From: Microbacterium paraoxydans
Lineage (GTDB): Bacteria; Actinomycetota; Actinomycetes; Actinomycetales; Microbacteriaceae
Length of the DNA stretch: 64,000 bases
NCBI RefSeq assembly: GCF_019056515.1
Contig: NZ_CP064873.1
Location: 2,418,001 to 2,482,000 of the forward strand
Reading direction: 5' to 3'
Part shown: positions 36,439 through 45,189 of the stretch, piece after piece
Layout: each line of letters begins with the position of its first letter
Position numbering within the stretch: the stretch's first letter is position 1
Notes under the pieces: generated by a model
The model's input: the letters and a program-made list of their open reading frames with translations, nothing else
Databases searched by the model: none
Told to the model about the DNA's origin: nothing
Position numbers and translations under genes: made by a program

Positions 36439-37526
36439 TCCAGCGTGCTCGCGACCTCCACGAACGTGCGCCGCGCTGCGGCCTCCTCGATCGAGAGGAG
36501 CGTGTCGAGCACGTGGTACCCGAAGTCGCCGGTGGCGACGTGCGGTCGGTCCTCCGCGATCGCGCGCACCATGTCGAGCAGCCCGAGCCCGCGCCCCGCG
36601 AGCACCCCCTCCGGCGCGACATCGACGACCTCCTGCACCACCGGCTCCGGTGGCACGAAGTGCCGGGACAGCGGCCGGGTGATCGTGATCGGCCCGCCGA
36701 ACGTGTTCGGGTCGGGGATGACGAGGGTGCCCTCGGTTCCCGTGATCTCCACGATGCCCTGCCGCACCAGCGGCGAGTCCGTGCTGTAGAGGCTCTGCGC
36801 CTGACCGCCGCCTTCGAAGTCCATCAGGACGCTGAGCGTGGACGGGATCTCGACCGGGAACTCCTCCCCGGCGCGGTCGCCGACCTGCACGCGGCGGGTC
36901 GGCGACCCCTGCAGCCCGAGGGCGGCCACGGCGGCCACCGGCCCGAAGACGTGGACCAGGGTCGAGACGTAGTACGGCCCCATGTCGAGGAGCGGCCCCG
37001 CCCCCTTCGCGTAGAGGAACGCGGGGTTCGGGTGGAAGATCTCCGGTCCCTGCCACTGGAAGGTCGTCTGACCGAACAGCGGACGCCCGATGTCACCGCG
37101 GGCGATCGCGCGCTTCGCGGTCTGCACGCCGGGGCCGAGGACGGTGTCGGGCGCGACGCCGACACGGAGTCCGGCCGCTGCGGCCGTCTCCAGCAGGCGT
37201 CGCGCCTCCTCGCGGTCCACGCCGAGCGGCTTCTCGGTCCATACGTGCTTCCCGGCGGCGACGATCGCCTCCGAGACGGCGACGTGCGCGGCCGGGATCG
37301 TGAGGTTCACGACGATGTCGATGTCGGGATCGTCGAGCACGACCTCCACACCCCCGGCCCGCGGCACCCCGTACGCCGCGGCCTGCGCGCGCGCCCGCTC
37401 CTCGACGAGGTCGCCGATCGCCCGCACCTCCACGTCCGGGAAGCGCGTGAGGTTCTGCAGGTATTGATCGCTGATGTTTCCGGCGCCGATGAGGCCGACG
37501 CCGACGACGCCACCCCCGCGCACCAT
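36390..37526 (-). CDS. Gfo/Idh/MocA family oxidoreductase
   Basis: 378 residues. GVGLIGAGNISDQYLQNLTRFPDVEV is the Rossmann loop, HVAVSEAIVAAGKHVWTEKPLGV contains the catalytic lysine, and AKGAGPLLDMGPYYVSTLVHVFGPV is the C-terminal domain. It forms a two-gene unit with the upstream epimerase-like gene, the stop and start sharing one base (TGATG). The dimer partner and substrate are unknown, but its position beside the ROK gene links it to the same sugar island. Its 3' end is antisense to the last 49 bases of the ROK gene. Confidence 0.92.
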   Translation of the reverse strand: MVRGGGVVGVGLIGAGNISDQYLQNLTRFPDVEVRAIGDLVEERARAQAAAYGVPRAGGVEVVLDDPDIDIVVNLTIPAAHVAVSEAIVAAGKHVWTEKPLGVDREEARRLLETAAAAGLRVGVAPDTVLGPGVQTAKRAIARGDIGRPLFGQTTFQWQGPEIFHPNPAFLYAKGAGPLLDMGPYYVSTLVHVFGPVAAVAALGLQGSPTRRVQVGDRAGEEFPVEIPSTLSVLMDFEGGGQAQSLYSTDSPLVRQGIVEITGTEGTLVIPDPNTFGGPITITRPLSRHFVPPEPVVQEVVDVAPEGVLAGRGLGLLDMVRAIAEDRPHVATGDFGYHVLDTLLSIEEAAARRTFVEVASTLDQVGALPADFDPFAAT

Positions 37527-38332
37527 CAGCGCGCGGCCTCGGCGTCGAGGAAGACCCGGCTGCGCTCGATGGCGTCGAACAGGTCACCGTCGTAGTGGTC
37601 GAACTCCACGATGGCGAGTTCGAGCGCGGGCGCGGCGGCGATGGCCTCCCGGAGCGGCACGGCCCCGTCGCCCGCGGGCACCTGATCGGCCGGCGGGTAC
37701 GCGTCCAGCAGCGCGGGGTCGAGGGTGCCGTCCTTCGCGTGCACCGCGATCACGCGCTCGCCGAGACGCTCCACGAGGGCCACCGGGTCGACGCCGCCCC
37801 GGGCGACCCAGTACAGGTCGACCTCCAGCACGACGCGCTCATCGAGGTGCCCCGCGAGGATCTCCAGCCCGGTCACCCCGTCGAACACCGCCTCCAGCTC
37901 ATGCGCGTGGTTGTGGTAGCCGACTCGGACACCGGCCTCCGCGCCGATCTCCGCCGCCTCGTTGAGCAGCCGGGCGGTCTCGACGATCTGGTCGACCGAT
38001 CCCCAGCGCGCCGGCTCGGTGTAGGGATCGATCACCGTGTCCATGCCGAGCGTCTTCGCGGCCGCGAAGACCTCCGCGGGCGGAGGGACGGGAGCCGTGG
38101 TGCCGGAGCCGTCCGGGCGCACGAAGGTCGGGGTCGCGAGGAACGCATGCCCGGACGGGGCGGTCAGTCCCGCGGCCGACACGGCGGCGGCCATGTCGTC
38201 CGCCCGGCGCACGAAGTCGTAGGGCTCGACCGCGGTGAACCCGCGCGCCGCCACCGCGGCGAGCGTGCCCTCGAGGTCGGCCTCCAGCTGCTCGCGGATC
38301 GTGAACAGCTGCAGAGAGGTCTGGATCGTCAT
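37526..38332 (-). CDS. Sugar phosphate isomerase/epimerase-like protein
   Basis: 268 residues, xylose-isomerase-like barrel. Metal-site motifs are GVRVGYHNHAHELEAVFDG (the His-Asn-His stretch common in IolE-like and keto-sugar isomerases), VLEVDLYWVARGGVDP, VIAVHAKDG and LAIVEFDHYDGD. It is the third protein of this fold within 11 kb and pairs with a Gfo/Idh dehydrogenase, a combination used for inositol, 3-keto-glycosides and rare sugars. The start is ATG 38332. Confidence 0.88.
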   Translation of the reverse strand: MTIQTSLQLFTIREQLEADLEGTLAAVAARGFTAVEPYDFVRRADDMAAAVSAAGLTAPSGHAFLATPTFVRPDGSGTTAPVPPPAEVFAAAKTLGMDTVIDPYTEPARWGSVDQIVETARLLNEAAEIGAEAGVRVGYHNHAHELEAVFDGVTGLEILAGHLDERVVLEVDLYWVARGGVDPVALVERLGERVIAVHAKDGTLDPALLDAYPPADQVPAGDGAVPLREAIAAAPALELAIVEFDHYDGDLFDAIERSRVFLDAEAAR

Positions 38333-38437
38333 CGGTCGTGCTCCTCGGTCGTCGGTGACAGGCGGGCGTTGGGCGCCTGCACGCACGCTAGCACCGAATA
38401 CCTCCAGGTGGAAGTTTCTTGTCGATAGACTCGGGAC

Positions 38438-39079
38438 ATGCCCGCCGCCCCCTCCGACGACTCCGGACGCCCGCGTCCCCGCGGGACGTACGCCAAGGGC
38501 ATCGCCCGCCGCCAGGAGATCCTGGACCGCGCGATCGAGGTGTTCGCGGCCCGCGGCGCCGACCGCACGAGTCTGCGGGCGATCGCGAAGGAGGTGGGGG
38601 TGACGCATGCCGCCCTCACCCACTACTTCGGGTCGCTGGAGGAGCTGCTCGTCGCGGTCTACGTCGAGAGCAACGCCCCGGGACGCAAGACCGAGCCGGA
38701 ACCCGCGAACCCCGTCGAGGGGATGATCCGGTCGGCCAGAGCCAACCGCGAGGTCCCCGGTCTGGTGCAGCTGTACTCCACGCTCGTCGCCAGCGCGCTC
38801 GAGGAGGGCCATCCTGCCGCCCGCGCCTTCGCGACCGAGCGCTTCGCCCGCCTGCGGGCCGACATCGCCGAGACGGTCCGCGAGCAGCAGACGGACGGGC
38901 GCATCCGGGCCGACGTCGATCCTCTCGCGGTCGCCGCCCTCGTCGTCGCGGCCTCGGACGGCCTGCAGACGCAGTGGCTGCTGGACGACACGGCTCCGCA
39001 GCACGAGGCCCTCGCCCTCCTCGACCGTCTGCTCCGCCCGGCGGACGGCACGGGCCGGGGCGGCGTCCCCGAGGGCTAG
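38438..39079 (+). CDS. TetR/AcrR family transcriptional regulator
   Basis: 213 residues. The N-terminal HTH reads RRQEILDRAIEVFAARGADRTSLRAIAKEVGVTHAALTHYFGSLEELLVAVY, and the C-terminal ligand domain resembles the TetR_C group with LDDTAPQHEALALLDRLL. TAGACT lies six bases before ATG 38438 (leaderless). ACCTCCAGGT (38399-38408), an imperfect palindrome with ACCT/AGGT arms between it and the divergent isomerase gene, is a possible binding site. It could control the isomerase-dehydrogenase pair at 36.4-38.3 kb. Inference. Confidence 0.9.
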   Translation: MPAAPSDDSGRPRPRGTYAKGIARRQEILDRAIEVFAARGADRTSLRAIAKEVGVTHAALTHYFGSLEELLVAVYVESNAPGRKTEPEPANPVEGMIRSARANREVPGLVQLYSTLVASALEEGHPAARAFATERFARLRADIAETVREQQTDGRIRADVDPLAVAALVVAASDGLQTQWLLDDTAPQHEALALLDRLLRPADGTGRGGVPEG

Positions 39080-39088
39080 GCTCGAACC

Positions 39089-39721
39089 GTGACGCCCGTG
39101 CCGCAGTCCCCGTACGCGAGGGCCCTCGGCGAGCGCCTCGCCGAGCTTCACCCCCGACTCCGGACCTACTTCCAGGCGGTCCCGGACGGGATGGTCGGCG
39201 TCGGCGAAGGCACGTTCCAGCGCGTCGGCACGCCGCGCCGCGCGCTCTGGCCGCTCCTCCGCCGCCTCGAGCGGCGCGGGGTGATCGCCGCCCGCTGGGA
39301 GCGCGACGTGCCCTTCCGCATCGAGAACCGGACCATCGCCTCCCGCGCGATCGCCGAGCGCACCTTCCGGTTCGCGAGCGGGCCGTGGGTCATGCGCGAC
39401 GCCGTGGCACCGACGCGGCACGGCCGCATCGTCGACGAGCTCGGCGAGCCCGGGCTTGTCATCGCCTGCTTCGCCGTGGAGCCCCGCGCGGGCGCCCTGC
39501 ACCTGACCAGTCGCGCGGTGGGCATCCGTCTCGGGCGCTTCCGGCTCCGCATCCCGCGGATCGTGGCTCCCGTGGTCCGGCTCGTCGAGCGCTGGGACGA
39601 CGAGGCCGGTCGTCAGCGGGTGCGCCTGACGGTCGACGCCCCGCTCCTCGGCCGCCTCTACGAGTACCGGGGCGACTTCGACTACGCCCTCGAACCCGAT
39701 CGGAAGGACGACAGCGCATGA
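39089..39721 (+). CDS. DUF4166 domain-containing protein
   Basis: 210 residues. PYARALGERLAELHPRLRTYFQAVPDGMVGVGEGTFQRVGTPRR at the N-terminus and RIENRTIASRAIAERTFRFASGPWVM ... GRLYEYRGDFDYAL match the DUF4166 pattern as I know it. Function is unknown. The domain is often fused to, or beside, TIGR01777-type epimerases, as here, and the stop overlaps that gene's ATG (ATGA). GTG 39089 is chosen because TAGGCT lies six bases upstream. The transcript is leaderless and separate from tetR. Confidence 0.8.
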   Translation: MTPVPQSPYARALGERLAELHPRLRTYFQAVPDGMVGVGEGTFQRVGTPRRALWPLLRRLERRGVIAARWERDVPFRIENRTIASRAIAERTFRFASGPWVMRDAVAPTRHGRIVDELGEPGLVIACFAVEPRAGALHLTSRAVGIRLGRFRLRIPRIVAPVVRLVERWDDEAGRQRVRLTVDAPLLGRLYEYRGDFDYALEPDRKDDSA

Positions 39722-40704
39722 GCACGGACCGGGCGGTCATCGGCGGGGCCACAGGGTTCATGGGGCGATTCCTCACGGCGCGACTCCGGGATGCCGGGCG
39801 CGAGGTCGTCACGATCTCCCGCTCGGGAAGCGACCTCACCTGGAGCGATCAGGACGGCATCGACGCCGCCGTCGACGGGGCCTCGCTCGTGATCGGCCTC
39901 GCGGGCAAGAGCGTGAACTGCCGCTACACGCCGCGCAACCGTGCCGAGATCTTCCGCTCCCGCCTGGACACGACCGCGGCCCTGAGCCGCGCCATCTCCC
40001 GCGCGGCCACCCCGCCCCCGCTGTGGATCAACTCCTCGACGGCGACGATCTACCGGCACGCCGAGGACCGGCCGATGACGGAGTCCTCCGGCGAGATCGG
40101 CACGGGCTTCTCGGTCGAGGTCGCCAAGGCGTGGGAGCGTGCACTCTTCGCCGACGCGCTCCCCGGCACCCGCCGCGTGGCCCTCCGCACCGCCATCGTC
40201 CTCGGCGACGGCGGTGTGCTGGAACCGCTGCGCACGCTCGCGCGGCGGGGGCTCGGCGGCCCGCAGTACGACGGGTTCTGGCCGGTCGGCCCCGCGCGCC
40301 GCGCCGCCGGCACCGCCCACCACCCCGGCGCCCGTCGCGGGCGACAGCGCTTCAGCTGGATCCACATCGAGGACGTGGCGCGCATCATCGAGTTCCTCGA
40401 AGCGACCCCCGCTCTGGACGGACCGGTCAACGCCGCCTCGCCGCACCCCGTCGACAACGCCGCCTTCATGGCCACCGTGCGCCGCGTGCTGGGGGCGAAG
40501 GTCGGCCCGCCGATGCCGCGCTGGATGCTCGAGCTCGGCGCCATCGGCATCCGCACCGAGACCGAGCTCGTGCTCAAGAGCCGCTGGGTCCTCCCCGAGA
40601 AGCTCACCGCCGCCGGCTTCACCTTCCGCTACCCGGACCTCGAGGAGGCCGTCCGTGCCTCGTTCGCCGTCACGGACGCGGATCCCCGGACGCACGCGGC
40701 CTGA
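39718..40704 (+). CDS. TIGR01777-type NAD(P)-dependent epimerase (DUF1731 C-terminus)
   Basis: 328 residues, extended SDR fold. The cofactor loop is GGATGFMGRFLTARLRDAG, then LVIGLAGKSVNCRYTPRNRAEIFRSRLDTT and LWINSSTATIYRHAEDRPMTE. The C-terminal DUF1731 part holds VPRWMLELGAIGI-like and EKLTAAGFTFRYPDLEEAV. An insert around residues 190-210 (RRAAGTAHHPGARRG) is longer than usual. The family includes the cell-division-linked SulA-like epimerases of unclear substrate. Translation is coupled to DUF4166. Confidence 0.9.
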   Translation: MSTDRAVIGGATGFMGRFLTARLRDAGREVVTISRSGSDLTWSDQDGIDAAVDGASLVIGLAGKSVNCRYTPRNRAEIFRSRLDTTAALSRAISRAATPPPLWINSSTATIYRHAEDRPMTESSGEIGTGFSVEVAKAWERALFADALPGTRRVALRTAIVLGDGGVLEPLRTLARRGLGGPQYDGFWPVGPARRAAGTAHHPGARRGRQRFSWIHIEDVARIIEFLEATPALDGPVNAASPHPVDNAAFMATVRRVLGAKVGPPMPRWMLELGAIGIRTETELVLKSRWVLPEKLTAAGFTFRYPDLEEAVRASFAVTDADPRTHAA

Positions 40705-40723
40705 CCCGGCGGGCGCAGAGGGG

Positions 40724-41527
40724 TCACCGCCAGACCGCTGACTCCGGATCGATGCCATGACGCCGGGCCTCGGCCTCGATGCTGCGGCGGAACCACTCCG
40801 CCAGCCCCGCGCGGATGCCGTCGTAGTGCGCCGCGTAGCCGGGGTCGGAGACGAACAGCCGACCGAGCACGACCTGCATCTCCCTGCTCAACGGGAAGTA
40901 TGCCGAGAACACCGCACGGTGTCGCTCGACGAGCGCATCGGCGTCCGCCGTCCCGGGAGCCACACCGGCATCCATGGCCGTCGCGAGGGCGGACTCGAAC
41001 TCCCGCATCGCGTCCGCGACCGCCTGCCATTCCCCCGCATCGCGCGCGGCGGATCGCTCCGCGTACTGCTGCCACTGCACCGTGTCGCCCCAGCGGCGGC
41101 GCGCGTCGAGAGGCCAGGACGGGTCCCAATCGGGCCCGAACACCGCGCGCTGCTCGCCCGCGCTCAGCATCAGGCCGCGCTCGTGGGAGGTCACCATCCG
41201 CTCCAGTTCAGCCTGCAGATCGGTCAGGCGTGCGATCCGGGTCGCGAGCTGCTCCTGCTGCGCGCGCAGCGCGGTGAGGATGTCCGTGGCCGGATCGTCC
41301 AGCAGCCGGCGGATCGCCTCGAGGCCGAGACCGAGTTCGCGATAGACGACGATGCGCCGCAGGCGCTCCTGATCGACGTCCGTGTACACCCGGTATCCGG
41401 CCGCCGAACGCGCGGACGGACGGGCTAGACCGATGTCGTCCCAGTGATGCAGCGTCCGCACCGTCACCCCGGCGAGCGCCGCGGCCCGACCGACGGTCAG
41501 GTCCGCGGCGCCGCTGTCATCCGGCAT
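40724..41527 (-). CDS. MerR family regulator with C-terminal TipAS domain
   Basis: 267 residues. The MerR HTH is LTVGRAAALAGVTVRTLHHWDDIGLARPSARSAAGYRVY, followed by a coiled coil (about 80-120). The C-terminal region (SPSWPLDARRRWGDTVQWQQYAERS..., HRAVFSAYFPLSREMQVVLGRLFVSDPGYAAHYDGI) is the TipAS antibiotic/peptide-binding domain. Such regulators activate drug-resistance genes. ATG 41527, preceded by GGAGGAG, overlaps the VOC gene's 3' end by 11 bases, so the two are likely co-expressed. Confidence 0.93.
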   Translation of the reverse strand: MPDDSGAADLTVGRAAALAGVTVRTLHHWDDIGLARPSARSAAGYRVYTDVDQERLRRIVVYRELGLGLEAIRRLLDDPATDILTALRAQQEQLATRIARLTDLQAELERMVTSHERGLMLSAGEQRAVFGPDWDPSWPLDARRRWGDTVQWQQYAERSAARDAGEWQAVADAMREFESALATAMDAGVAPGTADADALVERHRAVFSAYFPLSREMQVVLGRLFVSDPGYAAHYDGIRAGLAEWFRRSIEAEARRHGIDPESAVWR

Positions 41528-42059
41528 CCACTCCTCCTCCGATCTCCGCCGTGTCCGCGGGCGGACGGATGCCCATCTCCGCGAGGGTGGCCGCCTCGAC
41601 GCTCCCCGGCTCGTAGGGCTTCGCCGCCGTGAAGACGACGCGCACGTTCTCGGGGGTCACGATCTCCACATCCCGGGTGTTCCAGGGCGTGTCGATCGGA
41701 TCCCCGACCGTGCCGGGACCCCACGCCCGGCAGGCCGCCACGAGCGGCTCGATCTGGCCGAGCACGCACGCGAAGCTGACCCGCAGGCCGGGTGCTGTCT
41801 CCTGTGCGGTCTCGCCCGGCACGAGCAGCACATCCTGGAAGACCCACCGCCGGAGGTGGACGATCCGCCCCGGCACCCCGAAGAGCTCGAAGAAGCCCAG
41901 GCCCCGCGTCCAGAACTCGACCGAGGCGGCGAGGTCCGTCGTGGGGATGGTGACGAAGGCGGGCATCCCGTAGATGCCCCGGAACAGCTCCGGTGCGACC
42001 GCGTCGGGGCCCGGCGCCGGCACCGGGCTCATCTCGAAAGCGTTGTAGTGATCAGTCAT
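41517..42059 (-). CDS. VOC-family (glyoxalase/bleomycin resistance) protein
   Basis: 180 residues. The beta-alpha-beta-beta-beta units appear in MPAFVTIPTTDLAASVEFWTRGLGFFELF and in NTRDVEIVTPENVRVVFTAAKPY. The start ATG 42059 follows GGAG. VOC proteins bind metals or small toxic compounds. Its overlap with a TipAS-MerR gene suggests a self-regulated resistance or detoxification pair, though no substrate can be named. Confidence 0.85.
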   Translation of the reverse strand: MTDHYNAFEMSPVPAPGPDAVAPELFRGIYGMPAFVTIPTTDLAASVEFWTRGLGFFELFGVPGRIVHLRRWVFQDVLLVPGETAQETAPGLRVSFACVLGQIEPLVAACRAWGPGTVGDPIDTPWNTRDVEIVTPENVRVVFTAAKPYEPGSVEAATLAEMGIRPPADTAEIGGGVDAG

Positions 42060-42092
42060 GACTCCACGATCGGGCCTCACGCGGCGTCAGGG

Positions 42093-43037
42093 TCAAGCCG
42101 ATTCCCGGAGCGTCGGGAACGTCCAGCTGCCGTCGAGCACCTCGGGGCGGGGGCGGTAGAGGCGGACGAGGTAGTTCCAGCCCTCCGTGATCGGGAGCAC
42201 GTTCGGCACGCCCTCCGGATGGTCGCCGAAGCGGACGGTGATCGTGCCGCCGTCGTTGCGGACGCCGGTGATGTCGTTGATCGTGTAGGCCTCGCGATCG
42301 TTCGGCTCGAAGAAGCCGTCGGCGTTGTACACCGAGATCGACCAGAAGCCGTCGACGGGGACCTCGTCGACCGTGAGCTCGTAGCGGCCCACCGGCAGAC
42401 GCGGATCGACGCCGATGTAGCTCGCCTCGGATGAGGGAAGCCCTCCCCAGCCCGCCGCCGTGCCGATGAGGTGCCGCACCGGGTCGACCTCGTCCTCGCT
42501 GCCGAACATGCGGTCGAAACCCCGCAGGTTCCGGGCCAACGCGAGCAGCGCCTGGCGGGTCTCATCGAGGCTGACGGTGTCGTAGTCCGGCATCGCGAAG
42601 GGCGTGGCCGATCCGCTGTGCAGCGCGATGCGGTCCTGCAGCGCCCCCACCTCCGCCACATCCGCCGGGTCCGCGGGGTCCACGAGGATGCGCACGGCCA
42701 GCACGACGTACGGCGTCCCGAACTGCGCCTCCGTCAGCGTGTGCTCGCCCGCCTCGTGGAAGATCGCATCCACATAGTGGTGCTCGTTGACGACCATCGC
42801 CGAGAGGTAACGGTCGCCGTGCTCCGGGATGCTGAACGTCGCGCCCTCGCTGATGTCGAGGACCGCGAAGCTGTACAGCGTGTCGCGGTTCAGCCGGATC
42901 ACGGTCTGCCGGTCGATCGCGGCCGGAGCCCGGTTGTGCAGGAACCGGTCCACACCCCCGGCCTCCTTCTGGAGGTCGCGCATCATGCGGTGGGTCTCGG
43001 CGAGGGCGAAGTTGTCGACGTTCACGAGGATGCTCAT
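42093..43037 (-). CDS. DUF1254/DUF1214 domain-containing protein
   Basis: 314 residues. VIRLNRDTLYSFAVLDISEGATFSIPEHGDRYLSAMVVNEHHY is the DUF1254 core and GRYELTVDEVPVDGFWSISVYNADGFFEPN is the DUF1214 part. No signal peptide is visible, unlike many homologues, so it is probably cytoplasmic. The biochemical function of the family is not established. It stands between the VOC/MerR pair and the PLDc_N-type gene on the same strand. Confidence 0.88.
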   Translation of the reverse strand: MSILVNVDNFALAETHRMMRDLQKEAGGVDRFLHNRAPAAIDRQTVIRLNRDTLYSFAVLDISEGATFSIPEHGDRYLSAMVVNEHHYVDAIFHEAGEHTLTEAQFGTPYVVLAVRILVDPADPADVAEVGALQDRIALHSGSATPFAMPDYDTVSLDETRQALLALARNLRGFDRMFGSEDEVDPVRHLIGTAAGWGGLPSSEASYIGVDPRLPVGRYELTVDEVPVDGFWSISVYNADGFFEPNDREAYTINDITGVRNDGGTITVRFGDHPEGVPNVLPITEGWNYLVRLYRPRPEVLDGSWTFPTLRESA

Positions 43038-43070
43038 GACGGCATCCTGGCAGGCCGCACCGCTCGGCGG

Positions 43071-43457
43071 CTAGGACGACGGAAGAGCGTCGTCTCCCCG
43101 TTCCCGACGCCGCTTCTCGATCTCCTCGCGCAGCCGCCACTCCTCGATCTCCCGGTCGAGGTCCGCGATCTGCTGCTCGGTGGACCGGACGTCGACCGGC
43201 GGCGCGGGGCGTGCGACCGTCGTCGTCGGGGCCGCGGGGCGCTCGGCGCGCCGCATCCGCGGGAGCGGAACGCCACCCTCCCCGTACTCCCGCCCGAGCG
43301 CGAACCACAGCGCGCTGCCGATCAACGGCAGCAGGATCACGATGATGATCCAGACCATCTTCGGCAGGTGCTTCACCTGCGAGTCGTCGCGCGTGATGAT
43401 GTCGATCAGCGCACCGATCATCAGCGCGATGACCAGGAGCGAGAACAGGAACGGCAT
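43071..43457 (-). CDS. PLDc_N-domain small membrane protein
   Basis: 128 residues. Two membrane segments, PFLFSLLVIALMIGALIDII and MVWIIIVILLPLIGSALWFALG, separated by a short basic loop, match the phospholipase D nuclease N-terminal (PLDc_N) domain. They are followed by a charged coiled-coil tail (about 95-120, TEQQIADLDREIEEWRLREEIEKRR). There is no catalytic HKD motif, so it is not an enzyme by itself. TACCCT lies six bases before ATG 43457. Confidence 0.85.
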   Translation of the reverse strand: MPFLFSLLVIALMIGALIDIITRDDSQVKHLPKMVWIIIVILLPLIGSALWFALGREYGEGGVPLPRMRRAERPAAPTTTVARPAPPVDVRSTEQQIADLDREIEEWRLREEIEKRRRERGDDALPSS

Positions 43458-43496
43458 GGGTTCAGGGTAGACGACGCACGGACCGGAGCCGAGGGT

Positions 43497-44426
43497 TCAC
43501 GGCAGCAGGTGTCCGGCGGCACGGAAGAGCTCGTACCACTCCGGGCGGGTGAGCACGACGTCCACTCCGGCCGCTGCCTCCTGCACGCGGTGCGGCGTCG
43601 TGGTGCCGAGCACGACCTGCATCCCGGCGGGGTGCCGGGTGATCCAGGCGGTGGCGATCGCGGTCGGTGTCACTCCATGGACTCCCGCCAGGCGCTCGAT
43701 CACGGCGTTGAGCTCGGGGTAGTCCGGGTGCCCGAGGAAGACGCCGCCGCCGAAGCCGCTCTGGTACGGAGACCAGGCCTGCACGGTGATGCCGTGGATC
43801 CGGCAGTAGTCCACGATTCCGCCGCCGTCGCGCCCGATGCTCTGGTCATGGCCCGCCATGTTCGCCGCCACCGGCTGCGCGATGATCGGCGCATGCGTGA
43901 GGGACAGCTGGAGCTGGTTCGCGACCAGGGGCTGCCGCACCGCGGTCTTCAGCAGCTCGATCTGCGACGGGGTGTGGTTCGACACCCCGAACGCGCGCAC
44001 CTTGCCCGAGGACTCGAGGTGATCGAAGGCGCGAGCCACCTCATCCGGCTCGACGAGGGCGTCCGGCCGGTGCAGCAGGAGGACGTCGATGCGGTCGGTG
44101 CGGAGGGCCGCGAGCGAGCCCTCGACCTGCCCGACGATGTGGTCGTAGGAGAAGTCGAACATGCCCTGCGCCGGCACGATGCCGCACTTGGTCTGCAGCA
44201 CGATCTCGTCCCGCTCCGTGGTGCTGAGCCGGAGAGCGTCCGCGAATCGCGCTTCGCAGTGGTGCATCTCCCCGCCGTAGATGTCCGCGTGGTCGAAGAA
44301 GTCGATCCCGGCATCCCGTGCGGTCGCATACAGGCCGCGGATCTGCTCGTCGTCGAGGCTGTCGATGCGCATCATCCCGGCGATCAGGGCCGGAGCGGTC
44401 GTCGATCCGAAGGGTACGGTCTTCAT
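43497..44426 (-). CDS. Aldo/keto reductase (YdhF-like)
   Basis: 309 residues. The catalytic residues appear in GIDFFDHADIYGGEMHHCEARFADAL (Asp, Tyr), VLQTKCGI (Lys) and IDVLLLHRPD (His). GVSNHTPSQIELLK and VQAWSPYQSG resemble E. coli YdhF and related oxidoreductases. It would reduce an aldehyde or ketone with NADPH, substrate unknown. TAGCGT lies six bases before ATG 44426, so it is transcribed alone. Confidence 0.92.
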   Translation of the reverse strand: MKTVPFGSTTAPALIAGMMRIDSLDDEQIRGLYATARDAGIDFFDHADIYGGEMHHCEARFADALRLSTTERDEIVLQTKCGIVPAQGMFDFSYDHIVGQVEGSLAALRTDRIDVLLLHRPDALVEPDEVARAFDHLESSGKVRAFGVSNHTPSQIELLKTAVRQPLVANQLQLSLTHAPIIAQPVAANMAGHDQSIGRDGGGIVDYCRIHGITVQAWSPYQSGFGGGVFLGHPDYPELNAVIERLAGVHGVTPTAIATAWITRHPAGMQVVLGTTTPHRVQEAAAGVDVVLTRPEWYELFRAAGHLLP

Positions 44427-44480
44427 GCGCCCACGCTACTTCATCGCCTCGCCCCATCCGAGGCGCGGGCGGGCATCGTC

Positions 44481-44699
44481 TCAGGGCGCGCAGGGCAGCA
44501 GCCGGGTGACGGGGACCTCGAGCACCGCCGCGATCCCCGCCACATCCTCCATCGTGAAGTCCGCGCGCTCCTCGAGGAGGTCGGCCAGCGCGGCCGGCGC
44601 GATCCCTGTCTGCTCCGAGAGCTCGATGAACGACACTCCGGCGTGCAAGCGAGCGGCCTCCACGGCCGATGCCATCAGATGACGCAATTCTGTCCCCAT
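44481..44699 (-). CDS. Small XRE-like helix-turn-helix protein
   Basis: 72 residues. GTELRHLMASAVEAARLHAGVSFIELSEQTGIAPAALADLLEERADFTMEDVAGIAAVLEVPVTRLL has the five-helix Cro/C1 shape. It is divergent from a second HTH gene 94 bases away, and TACCGT lies six bases before ATG 44699. It may regulate the shared intergenic region. Function otherwise unknown. Confidence 0.75.
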   Translation of the reverse strand: MGTELRHLMASAVEAARLHAGVSFIELSEQTGIAPAALADLLEERADFTMEDVAGIAAVLEVPVTRLLPCAP

Positions 44700-44793
44700 G
44701 CGCCTACGGTACCGCCACGCACGGACACCGAGAGGGCCCTCAGCTACCAATATGACGGCATCCTGCTCTCGGTGCGCTGCTAAGGTGAGCCGG

Positions 44794-45165
44794 ATGAAGA
44801 CACCAGCCGAGCAGTTCAACGAGGCGGTCGGCCGTCAGATGCGGGCGGAGATCGCGGCGGCACGCAGCAGCATCGCCGCCATGGCACGCGATGTGGGCAT
44901 CGCCCGGAGCGCCCTCGACAACTACGTCACGGGCAAGCGCGCCATTCCCGTGCCGGTGGTCTACGCGGTGTGCGCCACGCTCGGCGTCGAGCCGCACGTC
45001 CTCGTGGCCCGCGCCGAGGAGCGTCTGGCCGCCGACGGCATGTCGGCGATCGTCACTCCCCTCCGGCGCCGCACCGATGTCGCCACCCCACGCGATAATG
45101 CCCGCGAGGTCGCCTTCGAATCCGGATCCACCCGCGAGACGGACACCGACGACCTCTACGAGTAG
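44794..45165 (+). CDS. XRE-family helix-turn-helix regulator
   Basis: 123 residues. The HTH is SSIAAMARDVGIARSALDNYVTGKRAIPVPVVYAVCATLGVEPHVLV, followed by an acidic, probably disordered tail ending in ETDTDDLYE. TAAGGT lies seven bases before ATG 44794. The next gene, 24 bases on, encodes an ImmA-like protease. In ICEBs1-type systems such a protease cleaves the neighbouring repressor to induce it. Here no integrase or phage gene is near. Confidence 0.88.
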   Translation: MKTPAEQFNEAVGRQMRAEIAAARSSIAAMARDVGIARSALDNYVTGKRAIPVPVVYAVCATLGVEPHVLVARAEERLAADGMSAIVTPLRRRTDVATPRDNAREVAFESGSTRETDTDDLYE

Positions 45166-45189
45166 ACGACACCGACCGGACGGAGGCCC

